A stretch of 64,000 bases of DNA from Epiperipatus broadwayi (Eukaryota > Onychophora > Udeonychophora > Euonychophora > Peripatidae): assembly GCA_028023455.1 (NCBI GenBank), contig JAQFVV010000027.1:5327845-5391844 (forward strand). The letters are read 5' to 3'. The translations under genes were made by a program, and so were the position numbers. Numbering within the stretch: position 1 is the stretch's first letter; each line of letters begins with the position of its first letter. Positions 11,460-23,314 of this stretch are shown here, one piece after another. Below the pieces are notes generated by a model that did not search any database, was not told where the DNA came from, and saw nothing but the letters and a program-made list of their open reading frames with translations.

Positions 11460-13009
11460 AATTAAAAAAGGATCAATTTAAAAACGACCAATGCCACATT
11501 AGTACTGTGATGGGACATATGTCATGAATTTGTAATAATAAGCAGAGAAACAGTAAAGAAAATTTATCATCATCATCAACAACAACAACCATTATCAATC
11601 CACTGCATGATGGTCTCTCCATGTTCAATCCATCTTCTCCGATCTTTAGCTTCTCTTCTCCATATTACCCATGCACACTTTTTTATTTCATCCAATCATC
11701 TCATATGTGGTCTTTTTGTGGTTCTTTTACAATTTCTTGGAATCCAATTTAAGATTTCAATTTTCCATCTATTGTCATCTCGTCTACCAATATGTCCAAC
11801 CCAACACTTCAGTCTTTTAATTTTTTCATTCAATAATAGCATATCATTTATGTTTTCATCTTTATACTAATATTTTACTTCCACCCCCAGCAAAAACTAC
11901 TATTTGCACAAACACATACTTTAAAGTTCCCCAGAAGAAAAAATTGAATATTTAAATCATATTTCTCTTGACTTCTCTGAATGTATTTTTGAAACATATG
12001 CACTAATAAAACGAGCATTGGTATCGTTATGCAAATTAGATGTTAAAAGTATTGGTATTCCATTAATAATTAAAGTCTTCATACTGGACCCAAAATTAAG
12101 CATTTCCTGTAACTGCTTCATCTGCTTTTTAAAAAAAAAAACACAGATATTTTCCAATTAAATTAAACTTCTTTCCCCTGGAAGATATATTTCATTAAAA
12201 TCAGTTATATTGACTGTAATTTTTGATGATTCCTTATCCACGAGGGTTGTCCTACATTTTCTTATAAAGAGTTTATCACAAAATTAGACCATTCCAAAAG
12301 CCTTCATTTTGGAAAAAAAAAATTGATGAATAATAATTATGGATCATATTACAGCTGTCTCCTTCTTTCATTCTACCACTGATATTATTATTTCTATTGA
12401 TTTAAAGAGTCATCTACCAGACATGACAGCCTAGCCTTTAATATGAAATTGTTTTTAGATTTATTTTGCAGCTTCTTCTCATTTTTGTTGTAAGAATGGG
12501 GATCCCTGATTGTGGCTTCCAAACCTGTAAATTCTGCCTAGCCAAAACTCATGTCTTAAACCCAATGCCATCCAATTCATTAGTGATTGTTTTGAGAAAA
12601 GATTACAATTAAGAACTACCATTTTACTCTATCTGTTTCCATCACCACTTTCTCTATTTTGAGGGCTTGAAACAAAAAAGTAATAATAATAATAGAAGCT
12701 ATTGAAATTCAGAGTTGTTGTTGTGTGTGTGTGTATTTAAAGATGAAAATGTGGTTGCATAAGCATACATCTTAATAGCGCACCTAGAATAAAGGAATGA
12801 TCCATGATATAACAATCTCATGATGACAGCAGGCTGCTTTAATGTAAACGATGAAATATAAAAAGAAAACAGGAAAAAAATACTGCTTGTATCGAAAAGT
12901 GTATATAGCTTTTGATAAAACAACACCTTTTCCCAAAAGACAACAGGAAGTAATTTTGTTACGTCAGTGTTTGTTATTTTACTGTTAATGCTCATATGTA
13001 AAGACTTTA
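11460..13009 (+). repeat. Block repeat, alternative-cargo part (copy with LINE insert)
   Basis: About 11,470-11,565 aligns with 29,480-29,560 ('tcatgaatttgtaataata'), and 12,190-13,009 aligns with 23,450-24,204 and in part with 30,215-30,515 (shared 'gttgtcct', 'gtttatcacaaaattag' here and in the 30.2-kb copy, 'ggaatgatccatg', 'gacaacaggaagtaatttt'). The gypsy-like reverse-transcriptase stretch seen in the other copies is replaced here by the LINE at 11,568-11,870 and unmatched sequence up to about 12,180. A (GT)n microsatellite lies at about 12,718-12,735. Confidence 0.55.
11568..11870 (-). mobile_element. RTE-like LINE, 5'-truncated 3' end, second copy
   Basis: It has the same 3' tail as at 5.5 kb (plus strand 'tcatcatcatcaacaac') and the same C-terminal coding stretch on the minus strand, extending about 100 bp farther upstream. 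The C-terminal tryptophan/basic motif is recognisable but broken. It is inserted within the block-repeat segment. Confidence 0.7.
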
Positions 13010-14105
13010 CTATCACCACCCTTGAAGCTCTCATTAGCTTTTGCCAAGTATAACGTTAATACACTATACAGAAAGAATTCAAATTAATAGTTTTAATATA
13101 CAAAGAACTTAAACTGCAATTGGACATTCATAAAAGCTATTAATAGTGACTTTCAAGTCGGGTATTTAACGACCCATTTTATTTTTAAATTATATAAATG
13201 CCTGTGTTAAATTATAAGCCATGTTTATAAATTATTGCTATCAAAGAGATTAATCCAGACTTTATTATAGGGGGGAAAATGAAGCTTTTTAAACCTAATA
13301 TAGTATATACGTCAATACATCTACTTTCATTATTATATTTTTCATTTCTACTTCCTTATATCTAATCATTGGCCTTGATCATTATTACACTAATTTCTTA
13401 CGTCTAAATATAAAGAGCAGAAAATATTTTTTATTTTGTTCTCTAAATTCCATATTCGCTTTTTAACATTCTGCATATCGAATATTTTCCTCTCTTTTCA
13501 TAACAAAACTTCAATGCTCTATATTTCTTTAGTATGAATTTAAATATGCAGACTATAATAGACTTTCAAATCGTGTATTCTTATAAAAAATATTGTCGAA
13601 ACCTATAGATTTCTAATCAGTGCTGCCCTCTTTTTTTGCTTTTTTGAAAGAATGTTAGGAAATCGAAAGAAACTCCTATATTTTTAATGAAAGAATGTAA
13701 AACAAAAACCTGTCTACACAAAGAGTAAAAAATCCTTACTGCCACAATTCATAGTTATTTAGTTTTAAGTCAAAAATGGGAGAGACAAAAGCAATTTTTT
13801 TCATTTTGGATTGTATTGATATTCATTGGTTAGTTTATTGATGCCTAATTAATTCTGCCAATCTTGTAAATTTGCTACTGCGTAGACGTTTACGAATTAA
13901 GTGGAGAAAACATTTTTTCTACATTTTTTCTGATCCGCAACATTCTATATATGCAATAATGATCTCATCAAAATGTTGTTTTAAAAAAATTTACCCGAAG
14001 TACATCACCCTCGGCAAACGCATTTCCATAGTAAAAGCATTCAGTCTCATCGTAAAAGTGCAAGCAAGCGTACAATTTATTTTTTTGTCTCATGTGTCGT
14101 AGCAT

Positions 14106-14186
14106 CAGCCGGGAAGGGAGCCCGCTAACCCGGGACAACTGCTTGAGAGCAGCTGTCTCTGACCTCTCGACCACCAATGCTTATTT
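14106..14186 (-). mobile_element. tRNA-derived SINE, copy 2
   Basis: An 81-bp insert flanked by 'gtagcat' at 14,099-14,105 and 14,187-14,193. On the minus strand it opens 'aagcattggtggtcgagagg' and has an arm like a class II (Leu/Ser-type) tRNA: ctgctctcaagcag forms the anticodon-type stem-loop. Block copies at about 4,045 and 29,080 lack it. Its G+C content is far above its surroundings. It is the same family as 23,189-23,299. It lacks a clean T-arm, so it is not a functional tRNA gene. Confidence 0.65.
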
Positions 14187-14399
14187 GTAGCATTGACCAG
14201 CACAAACGAATATCATTGAGTCTAGGCACAACGGATCAGATGTGATAACTTCGACAAGTAGCTCAACTTTCAACATGGATTCAATTTATATAATAATGTA
14301 TGCATTGTTATGATTTATAAAAACAAAAAAATTATTTCTTTTCTTTGGAGTGCTGTATTTAGCACTGCTTACATATAAACCGCCAATGTCGACCAAAAT

Positions 14400-14428
14400 A
14401 CATCCTAATGCCTGATCAGGCAGGATGT
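14400..14428. other. Strong conserved hairpin in block repeat
   Basis: The palindrome gcctgatcaggc sits within the outer pair acatcct / aggatgt. The same position in the other two copies keeps most of the pairing. It could be an RNA structure of the ancestral element or a DNA cruciform; its role is unknown. Confidence 0.7.
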
Positions 14429-14789
14429 CGCTTTATCAGAGGGTAGGTGTATTTCTTATACATACAGTATTTCTGAATCTTAAGCTCTTTTTTTTTTACA
14501 TTAAAACCGTCAGAGTTAAGAAAGCAAGAAATAATGGAGACAATATTATTATAAAATAGTTCTTAGTTACCCTGTTTGTTTGTAGTTGTACCATCGCTAA
14601 AGAGTAGATTTGCAATCAAATTTGAGTCTGGAGTTTCTGCGGGAAAGGACTGCATGTTCATGCTATTCTATTTACGAATATTTCAGCCAACCTTGGAATT
14701 GGAAGGGATATAGAAAATTTGATTTGAAAATGGACTGCCTCACATAGATTGGCTAAGATATTGTGCATAGTCAGTTATTAATGAAATAT

Positions 14790-15139
14790 TCGAAATGATA
14801 TTATTAGCAATGATATTGTTTAATAGGATGCAGTGATATTTATAAAGCTAATTGTAGTAAATCTAATTTTTGGCAGCTAATTAATAGAACAGTGAGATGG
14901 CTTCACATTTTTGGAAGGGTGAATCAATCAATGAATGGAGAATTCATGTTTTTGGATTTGTTGGAAAGTTTGAGTATCTTTCATTTGTGGACTTTTTGTG
15001 TTAAGAATGAACGCTGATAGTGTTAAATATGGTCTGCTAATTAGTCCCAGTATCCAATATTATATGGGCCAATATTAGAGTCAGAAAAGAGACAGAAAGT
15101 TTTGTTACTTGTTGGACAGCCTTATTACTTAATACCTTT
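14790..15139 (+). repeat. Block repeat, part upstream of endonuclease relic, second copy
   Basis: This aligns with 5,746-6,089. It contains the intact pre-insertion site of the LINE at 5.5 kb ('cagttattaatgaaatatt', about 14,770-14,790). No open frame is conserved. Confidence 0.6.
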
Positions 15140-15795
15140 AAGGGATCAAATATTCCTTTTTGGGGACTTTAATCAACACACCTATGCAAATATTGGCCAA
15201 ACGTTTTTGAAAATAATGGTATTGGTGTTGGAACTTTAAACAATCTGTTACCATTAAATGCTAGTACCATGCATGATTTGATTACCACAAACCAAATCAC
15301 TATAAAAAACACACACAAATGCATCCACGATCAAAACATTTGGATTTAATAGATTAATTATAGTTAGGAGCCATAATATAAGAGAAATCTTTTGTAAGAA
15401 CACTTCTAATCACAGATTTTGGGGTAGATAAGGGATTAGTATGCTCTAAGATTAAAATGATAGTTTTGTTTTAAAAATAGGTCCTTTTACAACCATATTT
15501 TTAAAAGAATTGATATTTGATCTTTAGAAGAATCTACTAAATGAAATAAATTCTAACAGCAATTAAACTGTAATATTGTTGATTTGAACATTCATGACAG
15601 ACATAGTATTGAAGAATGGGATTCTTTGAAGGAATGTGTTATGGGTACCAGTAAATTTATTCTTGGGCTCATAACAGGAAAACGTAGTTGGTTGTCAGAC
15701 AATATTCCTATTATTAGTAATTTATGCAAAAGAAATGTGGCAATTTCCACTTTTCAGAATAATAAATCAAATGTTGATCTTCATAATGAATAAAC
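15140..15795 (+). pseudogene. LINE endonuclease domain relic (CR1/L2-like), copy 2
   Basis: The order of motifs is that of an AP-type endonuclease. GDFNQHT near 15,160 is the GDFN active-site motif. After a frame change come NGIGVGTLNNLLPLNAST and MHDLITT, then PRSKHLDLID near 15,330. In the 69-codon frame 15,584-15,793 comes the linker with IEEWDSLKE, KRSWLSDN and NVDLHNE. At least two frameshifts and several stops separate these, so the gene is dead. The reverse-transcriptase part is not recognisable downstream, where the block continues and the RTE-like LINE is inserted at about 16,000. Confidence 0.6.
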
Positions 15796-16705
15796 AGATC
15801 TAAACATAGAAATCCAAACATAGAAATCCAGAGAACAACAATAAAGATTCAAATAATTTATACAGTAAAATTAAAAAAATATAGAGACGTTGATTAATCT
15901 TTGTCCTCTAGATTGAAAACAATATATAGTCCTGAAAAATAGTATCATAATCCTATTAAATCCAGCAACAGCAATCTCTTATATGGAAATAATGATATTT
16001 TGAAAATCATCATCATCATCAACCATTATCAATCATTTTGAAAATCATCATCATCATCAACCATTATCAATCATCTGCAGGATGAAGGTCTCTCCAAGTT
16101 CAATCCATCTTCTCGATCTTTAGCTTCTCCATATCACCCCTGGACACTTTCTTATTTCATCCATCCATCTCACATGTGATCACTTTCTGGTGGGTCTTTT
16201 ACAATCTCTTGGAATCCAGTTTAAGATTTCAATTGTCCATCTATTATCATGTCTTCTACCAATATGTCCAACCCCACTTCAGTCTTTTAATTTTTTCAAT
16301 GTGGTCAGTAACACCTGTTTGTTCTCTTACCCATATATTGTGTTTTTAATCTCTTCTTGTTACACCCAACATGCATCTCTCCATACTTTTTTGGGTGATT
16401 TGAAGTCTCTGTATTGCTCTTCTATTAAGTTTCCAAGTCTCAGATTCATAAGTAAGAAAAGTAAAACACATTTACCAAAAACCTTCCTTTTCAAACACAT
16501 AGGCATATTTCCTTTTAGTATCAAGTTATTTCTACCCAAAGCACTCCAACCAAGTTTAATTCTATGATTAATTTCATCCATTATGTTTCCATCTGTAGTA
16601 ATAATCTGACCAAGGTGTTTGTAGTTGTTAACTTCTTATAATTCATCATAATCAATCTTTATTTTCATATTTTGAGAAAATCCACTAAACATTACTTTAG
16701 TCTTT

Positions 16706-17614
16706 TTAACATTTATCTTTAGTCCTACTTTCATCTGATAACTCTTGCAACATTTCCATCAGCTCTAAAGCATTATTTGAAAAACCAACTACATTATCTA
16801 TAAAATCTAAATGACTTAAATAATCTCCATTTACTTTCACTCCTTTAGTTTCCCATTTTAACCCACAAAATACTTCTTGGAGCACTGTTGTAAAAAGTGT
16901 TGGAGATATGGAGTCACCTTGTCTTACACCTTTCTCAATGTTGACTTTCCCAGTGTCATTATGTAATCTAATTGTTGTTGCATTTTTATAAATATTCTTT
17001 AAAATATGACAATATCCTGGATCTATACCTTGATGATCCAATGCTTTAATTGCTGAATAAATGTTTATAGAATCAAATGCCTTTTCAAAATATACATATC
17101 CAAAGCCTAACGACAACTCATATTCGTTTGTCCTTTCAATAACTTCTCTCAATACCTGGATATGATCTACTGTACTAAAACCACTTTTACATCCAGCTTG
17201 TTCTCTTGGTTGGTGGAAATCCAATGTTCTCTGTAGATGAGTTGTAATTATCTTGGGTAAAAATTTTATATAAAACTGATAAAAGGCTGATAGGTCTGTA
17301 ATTTCTAATATCTTCTTTATCACCTTTTTTAAATATTAATATTAATACTGCATACTTCCAATCATCTGGTACATCTTTATCATTTAGACATTTCATATAT
17401 AACTTTGCTAAAAAAATTATATTTCTTCATCTGCTTCTTCTAATATATCAATTATAATTCTATCATTACCTGGAGCCTTTCCGTCCTTTATACATTTAAT
17501 TGCATATCTCACTTGTTCATTTAAAATTCTGGGCATTTTGGAAGTAATAGATATAGGAGGTACTTGTGTTTTAATACTATAAAATTCTTGATAAAAGTCT
17601 TCTACCCATTTCAT
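16706..17614 (-). pseudogene. Reverse transcriptase domain of RTE-like LINE (broken)
   Basis: Three overlapping minus-strand frames (17,614-17,417; 17,396-17,187; 17,323-16,706) cover the palm and fingers. Visible motifs are APGNDRI, ILIFKKGDK, NYRPISLL, EQAGCKSGFST, YFEKAFDSI, GVRQGDSISPTLF and the degenerate FIDN in place of the two-aspartate box. The frame changes at about 17,400 and 17,290. In life the enzyme would copy its own RNA at a nicked target. This copy cannot, because motif A and the two-aspartate box are both substituted. Confidence 0.85.
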
Positions 17615-17800
17615 GATGTCATTTCTCTTTTTAGTAATAATTCCATCTTTTTGTCTTATTGCAGATATAATTTTTTTACCAATATCAAAATGTTGTTTTA
17701 CACTCTTAGAGACTTTTATTCTCTTCTACAGCTTTCCTTGCTAGTTCCAGTTATACTTTCTTATATCATTTTCAACTCTTTTCCGCACCATTTTACAAAA

Positions 17801-18878
17801 TTAGAGATATTCAATCCTTTTTAATACATCGTTTTTGTATATCTTCATATTCCTTCTTTTCTTCATAAATTCTCTAGTCTCAGTAGAAATTTTATTGGTC
17901 AATTGCTGCTTTTTTCTGCCAACTATCTTTGCTGCAGTTTTTAAAAGTGTATTAGTTATTTTCATATTAATTTCATTCAAACCTGAATCATATTCAAAAT
18001 CTACTAATACTTGAAACCGATTTGGAAGTTCTAATTTAAATTCATTAGAATGTTTCTGAAGATTAGGAATATCAACTGTAAATATTATTTTTCTTAATAA
18101 TTTTTGTCTCTCTAGTTTTACATTAACACGTATCTTACACCTTACTAATCGATGATCACCTCCTGTGTTAAATTTATTAAGAACATTACAATCTTGAAAT
18201 ATGTATTTTCTGTTATTCAAAATATAATCCAATTTTGCTGTACCTTCATTTGGATGCTTCCATGTCCATTTTCCTTTAACATTTTTCTCAAAAAAAGAAT
18301 TAATAGTATAAAGTTTTCTTTTTCTGTAAACTCCACAAGTCTATGTTCTCTCTCATTTCTATAACCATAACCAAAATTACCTACAGCACTTTCATCTTTC
18401 ATTTGTTTACCAATTCTAGCATCAAAGTCTTTCGTAACAATTTTAAAATGTTGTTTATTCTGATCAAAACTCTTTTGGATATCCATATAAACATCTTTTA
18501 CTATTTCATCATTAAGAGAACTTGTTAGGGCATAAACCTGAATTATCTGCATTTGGTATCTGCTATTAACTTGTATAACTACTATTGCCACTCTGTCCGA
18601 TACACCATCAATCTCCACTATGTTGTTCTTCCACTTTTTATTTATAATGAATCTTACTCCACCTGTATTTCCAATATTTGTGCCTTTATAATAGAGTATT
18701 GATCACTTTTTAAATCAATTGTCTCTTCATCTTTTCTTCTAACTTTAGAAAGTCCAATAATGTCCCATTTAATATAAGACAGTTCTTTTAATTCTTGCAA
18801 TTTTTCTTCATGTGAAAGTGATCTGCAGTTGTAAGTACCTAAATAAAAAGTCATCCTCAAATGCCTGCCTAGGTCCAC
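17801..18878 (-). pseudogene. AP-type endonuclease domain of RTE-like LINE (broken)
   Basis: The minus-strand frames 18,878-18,654, 18,618-18,217 and 18,232-17,801 read the endonuclease in order: TYNCRSLS, KWDIIGLSKVRR, SDRVAIVVIQVNSRY, IQVYALTSS, DFDARIGKQM, GNFGYGYRNE, then NRKYIFQD and GGDHRLVRCKI. The domain would nick target DNA for target-primed reverse transcription. The Glu to Lys change in GLSKVRR and the Asn to Asp change in GDFN (here KDFDA) remove active-site residues. A frameshift falls near 18,220. Confidence 0.85.
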
Positions 18879-19462
18879 AATCAGGGGATTCTTAGCATGC
18901 TCTGCCTTCGGCCACCAACTGCTGCCTTAGTTGCTGACTTTACAGCCTCCTGGGAATAAGGGCCATGATTTATTTTTGTCTCATTAATTGTATATATCTA
19001 ACAAGATCAACCAGTATTCACAGGGCTACCCCATGATCCTAGTTCAAACTACTACCTAGGCTCTACTGCATAATTAATATCCTTGATGTCACACAGCTTC
19101 TCTTTTTAATATAGTGTGATATAGCTCAGGGTTCGAACACAGACTCTTCTTTTGAAGATTCTTTCATTGACTCATGACCTTACCCCACATTTATTCTCAT
19201 TATTGCCGATTTGATTAATTCATTAATTTATAAGCTTATACTTTGATGGTTCTAGAATTTAATTATTTCACATGGATATAAATGGAATGCTATAACAATA
19301 ATGTACAATACCAGGATGAGCTTATTTGACAGCTTAATAAATTTTACTTAATTCTATATAATTATCTCTTCAAGAAGTATAATAAATACTCTTTCTTATT
19401 GCATTGACAAATGTATCCCATATAATAGTAAATTGTCCAAGCACTTTACTACTGTTACCAAA

Positions 19463-20425
19463 TACACCTGGGTCTCGTTTTACGCGATAGATAGGTTCCT
19501 CAGAAAACATGCGCAAACGAAATTGCACAAAAATAGACGTAACTTACCTTGAAAAAGGGGGGATACGGACTGTGATTTTTCAAAAATTACGTAAAAGCAA
19601 AGCACCAACATAAAATTACTTTAAAATTCACGCAAAAAAAAAAATAAGGAAATAAAATATGACTAATAAAAAATTTCAAATTTGAAAAAAATTGATACAA
19701 GACAAACTTTTTTTAACTATAATATTTAATTTTATTCAAAACAATATATTTTTGTGCATAATTTACAGTAATTTACATTTTTTTATACACGTGTTAATTA
19801 TTATCACTATTTGCCGATAAACAGGTTCATTTGCAAACTGGTAAAAAATCAGATTCTTCAAAAGAGGAAATACAACTAGTGCCAATGTCACTCTCATGTT
19901 GTGTTAATGGTTTTCTGGTGACAACGTAATTAGTAATTAATCTAACAACTAAAAATTAAATTCTTATTTTTGTCTTTAATTTTTTAATTTTCAATTTTAA
20001 TTGTGCCCACTGCTATTAGTCACCTTTTAAAAACAAACTTGCGGACACTAAATGATTAATAATTGATTACATTCTTTTTTAAAAAGCAAAAACAGAATGT
20101 GATTTAAAATGCAAAATTAATACGCACAATGTTTGAACAAATTTACATTATAATCTTGTAAAATTTAATGTGTGTATACATAAAATGTGGAAATCATGAT
20201 TTTAATTTCATTATTGCATAAAATCTTACTATTATAAAGCACTGAAAATATTGAAATTACTAAGATGAAAGTCGAATTCCAATAATGTGCTATTACTTTC
20301 AATATATGCGAAATTTATTATTTAAAGTAATAGCGCATTATCGGAGTTCGACTTCCAGTGAAATGTGAATCGCGTAACTTCAAAATCGTATTAAATAAGT
20401 CCGCGTAAAAAGAGATCCAGGTGTA
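19463..20425. mobile_element. Nonautonomous pogo/Tigger-like DNA element (MITE)
   Basis: Terminal inverted repeats cacctgggtctcgttttacg (from 19,465) and cgtaaaaagagatccaggtg (ending 20,423) are bounded by TA on both sides, consistent with a Tc1/mariner-superfamily TA target site. The CTCGTTTTACGCG-type end resembles pogo/Tigger ends. The interior is AT-rich, has no open frame of note, and carries a long internal hairpin near the right end. No transposase is present, so mobility would depend on an enzyme encoded elsewhere. Confidence 0.8.
20269..20354. repeat. Internal hairpin of the pogo/Tigger-like MITE
   Basis: Arms of about 33 bp at 20,269-20,301 ('aagtcgaattccaataatgt' onward) and 20,322-20,354 (reverse complement, ending 'gagttcgactt') are separated by about 20 bp, with a few mismatches. 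Confidence 0.75.
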
Positions 20426-20429
20426 CTAT

Positions 20430-22345
20430 ATTTACCATCCTTTCTTACAATTTACAGTTTCGATGCTTTATTTACTACCCTACGTGTATGCTGTCAATGG
20501 CTTAGCAATCTGATAGCACAGTTCACTAATAAATGAGGATGTTCCTGGCCGCAGAGGTGCATATGTATTTAAATGAGGGTGCATTTTAATGAAGATATGA
20601 TGTGATAATACTTGCATTTGGGATTGCAAAGAATCTTCGCTCCAACACAGAACCTAGACTAGTGCTAATACTGTGATTAGAAACCCATGCACATAAGATG
20701 ATGTGTAGCAGGCCCTTGACACATGGATGTTACGTAGATTAGTGAACCATGTGTAGAGCAGAGGTAATGAATTCTATAATAAGACCATTGCAACAAATAT
20801 GGAGAGGTAGGAATGCAATTATTAAAGATAGACAATCTTTAATGTACTAAACCTTCCACCTACTGTATAATGGACACGATGAAATTCATTTTTATAAAAT
20901 AACAAGTATCCCTACTTGACCACATATGATTCATATTATAAATTAAAACCCCTTCACAATAAAATATTAACTAAGTAAACTTAAACTTGAAAATCTAATA
21001 GTATAACATTTAAAATACAGGGAATCTTAATTACTCACAATGAAGACTGATAACGTGGTCCATTATTTATTACTGTACCAGTTGGTCTTGTCTGTTCATA
21101 TAACAAGATCTAGCATCTAAACAAAAGTACCTCGAGTCCAATCATGCGCAAGATACATAAGTCAGGAAAACTCATGAACTCAGCCCAATTTGCCTATTTT
21201 CCAGATCTACCATTTTATGAACAACAATCCCGATGATACCGATCTAATTTATCTATCTCTGTCAGCATCGCAAAGTGGAGACACAAAGAGACTCATTTGA
21301 AATCATATAATGGAACCTTTTAGTATAAAATATGTTTGACCCATTTAAAGGTCGTGACCTATCATATTAATTATATATATAGGATTAGTGGGAGATCATC
21401 TAGTCAGAGCAGGCATCATTTAATAACTAAAATATTAATATTTTAAATAAACAAAACAATGATTCTGCAAGTTATGATATATATAAGATTTATTACTCTA
21501 AATAAAATATGCATAAATACTTGGTTTATATTATTTCATTAATCGTCATTGGCCTCTTTAAGTACACATAATCTGATTTATATTTATATAGTAACAACAG
21601 GTATATCATATGAAATTTGTTTTATAACTTTTATTTCATTGTGGCTATTAATTCATATGCCAATAATTAATAAATACATTGTCGAACACAGTTAATTTAG
21701 TGCTATGAGAGTAAATATTTTTTGAGATACCAATCCATCCCCAGAAAGAACAAAATATAGCACTTGACTGAATATTTAGAAAGATTAATTTTATTAAAAA
21801 AATACACTTTACAGGAATAAGTAAACTACTCTCGGTTTAGTCTGAGTGAGAAACTTGTGTGTGATTGCATTGCAAAAAGGCACTCATATGAAAATATTAA
21901 TAAATAGAAATCTGCTTAGTAGAATCATAACATTATGGCTTATGGACATTCATAGGTTTTATCTGGACCTAGAACAAAAAGAACGGTGTGTGCATGGTGG
22001 CATGCTTATATGATTTAGTCATGAATCCTTAAACAGGTGCTTCCGAAAATTCATTGAAGAAATAGTCCGATATATGTCAGCAAACTTTGGCAGAAATGGT
22101 TCATGAAACGAAGAACAGTCTACTGTAAGTTTAATGGGCTGGGCTTTTCCCAGAGCAATTCCATATTGAGTTAGCTCAAGAGACCAAATAAGTCTTCAGG
22201 GAGGTTAAGAGCCTGGTTCTTGGACTTGGAGATACAAGATGGGGTTCGGCTTTCCGATATGCCTGGGTAGAGTGAAGCACAAATATATATAATAGAGGGA
22301 GCCTGTATAATTCTTTGCTAATAATAAGCTTCACTTTTTTGTGTA
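20430..22345. other. No gene recognised
   Basis: About 1.9 kb of AT-rich sequence with short frames only. It shows no similarity to the other repeats in the window that I could see. A somewhat more balanced composition at 22,040-22,270 did not yield a recognisable protein. Confidence 0.4.
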
Positions 22346-22702
22346 AAGCACAATTTAAAACTTACCACTCAAAGGTGAAGTATAAAACAAGTATTTTATA
22401 AAAAAGTATACATTTAAAAAGGCCAATGCCTGAGTTTAAAACAATAAGGAATAATACAGCAAATGCAATTTATCACCCAAATGTATATTGAAAGGAAGGT
22501 TCTTCACAAAAGAGACTAATGTCAAAATGATAATATCAACAATAATCACATATTGGATGTTCATATTTACAAAAGGAAACTTAGAGAAGAAATCAACAAT
22601 GGAGCAAGTGGAGCTCTTAGAACACAAAGGAATTATTTGAATATCACAAGGAAATATAAAAAAGTTATACCTAGAGTTAAAAAACATTTAGTAGAGTCAT
22701 AT

Positions 22703-22820
22703 CACATGATCACCATCTCATGCTAGCACATAACTTAGTAAACAGGCAAAAACTCTCCATATAGTTGATTATTCTAGTTAGCACAAGGTGGCACTACTAT
22801 ATGGAGAGATTTTGCCTGTT
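22703..22820. mobile_element. Foldback/MITE family 2, short copy with 11-bp duplication
   Basis: 'tagagtcatat' occurs at 22,692-22,702 and 22,821-22,831. The insert starts 'cacatgatcaccatct' and ends in ttgcctgtt, with an internal inverted pair aaacaggcaaaaactctcc / ggagagattttgcctgttt. The copy at about 29,755 lacks it. It defines the family ends as the ...gatcatgtg end and the aaacaggc end. Confidence 0.8.
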
Positions 22821-23188
22821 TAGAGTCATATATAAATAGAAATCCAATAGATATACAAAAGATTACAGCAATGTCAGTGAAAGTAAATACAAGATTGAAA
22901 GATCTATGTTTGTATATTGTGAAGACAGATCTAACTGCTTCCAGGCAAAATTTGTTTCAACTATTAGAGATTAAAATAAAAATAATAAAGAGTACTGCTG
23001 GAATCAGAAATCCATAGAAAGTATCCATAATTATTTAAGTCAGGAACTGCAGCATTCAATACCCAGAAGGTTGACAAAGAGGTAATGATAAATGCTTAGC
23101 CTATTGTTTGCAGACCACAGAAAAACATTTTCATTTTGAAAAACAAAGTGAAAAAATGCTTAAAGTCTTGATGAAGAGAGGTGTTGTA

Positions 23189-23299
23189 GTCAAGCATTGT
23201 TAGACGAGAGGTTATTGCAACTGCCTTGCAAGCAAGTAATTGGTTGCAGACGGTTGTGGGTTCACCTCCCAGCCGATGTTATTGACATATGAAAAAGAA
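23189..23299 (+). mobile_element. tRNA-derived SINE, copy 1
   Basis: A 111-bp insert flanked by a 15-bp direct repeat 'aagagaggtgttgta' (23,174-23,188 and 23,300-23,314). It contains aagcattgttagacgagagg at the start, an anticodon-like arm tgccttgcaagca, and a T-arm-like B box in 'tgtgggttcacctccca'. The tail is A-rich. The paralogous site near 30,090 is empty. The long variable-arm geometry suggests a class II (Leu/Ser) tRNA ancestor. RNA polymerase III transcription would be expected but is not shown. Confidence 0.8.
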
Positions 23300-23314
23300 A
23301 AGAGAGGTGTTGTA

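Larger units (their letters stand above)
13010..14570 (+). repeat. Block repeat, constant non-coding part, second copy
   Basis: This is the cleanest constant part: it lacks foldback family 1 at about 13,220 and family 2 at about 14,545, both of which interrupt the copy at 1.2-5.0 kb. It contains 'ctaatcagtgctgccctc' at about 13,613 and the strong hairpin at 14,400. One SINE is inserted at 14,106-14,186. Confidence 0.7.
16005..19200 (-). mobile_element. RTE-like LINE, near full length, decayed
   Basis: Read on the minus strand: 5' untranslated region 19,200-18,880; endonuclease start 18,878-18,654 (TYNCRSLS, GLSKVRR); endonuclease end 18,618-17,800 (DFDARIG, GDHRLVRC); linker; reverse transcriptase 17,614-16,706 (GKAPGND, NYRPISLL, YFEKAFDSI, GVRQGDSISP, HLDFIDN); thumb and C-terminus to about 16,080; simple-sequence 3' tail of GAT units, with about 35 bp duplicated at 16,008-16,070. 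Key residues are lost: the endonuclease Glu in GLSxVRR is Lys, the first catalytic position of RT motif A is Tyr, and the FADD box is FIDN. It is therefore immobile. It is inserted at a 'tattttgaa' site visible empty at 6,948. Confidence 0.9.

Noticed and set aside
19125-19150. B-box-like 'agggttcgaacac'
   Set aside because: There is no matching A box or cloverleaf. It lies in the 5' region of the RTE-like LINE.
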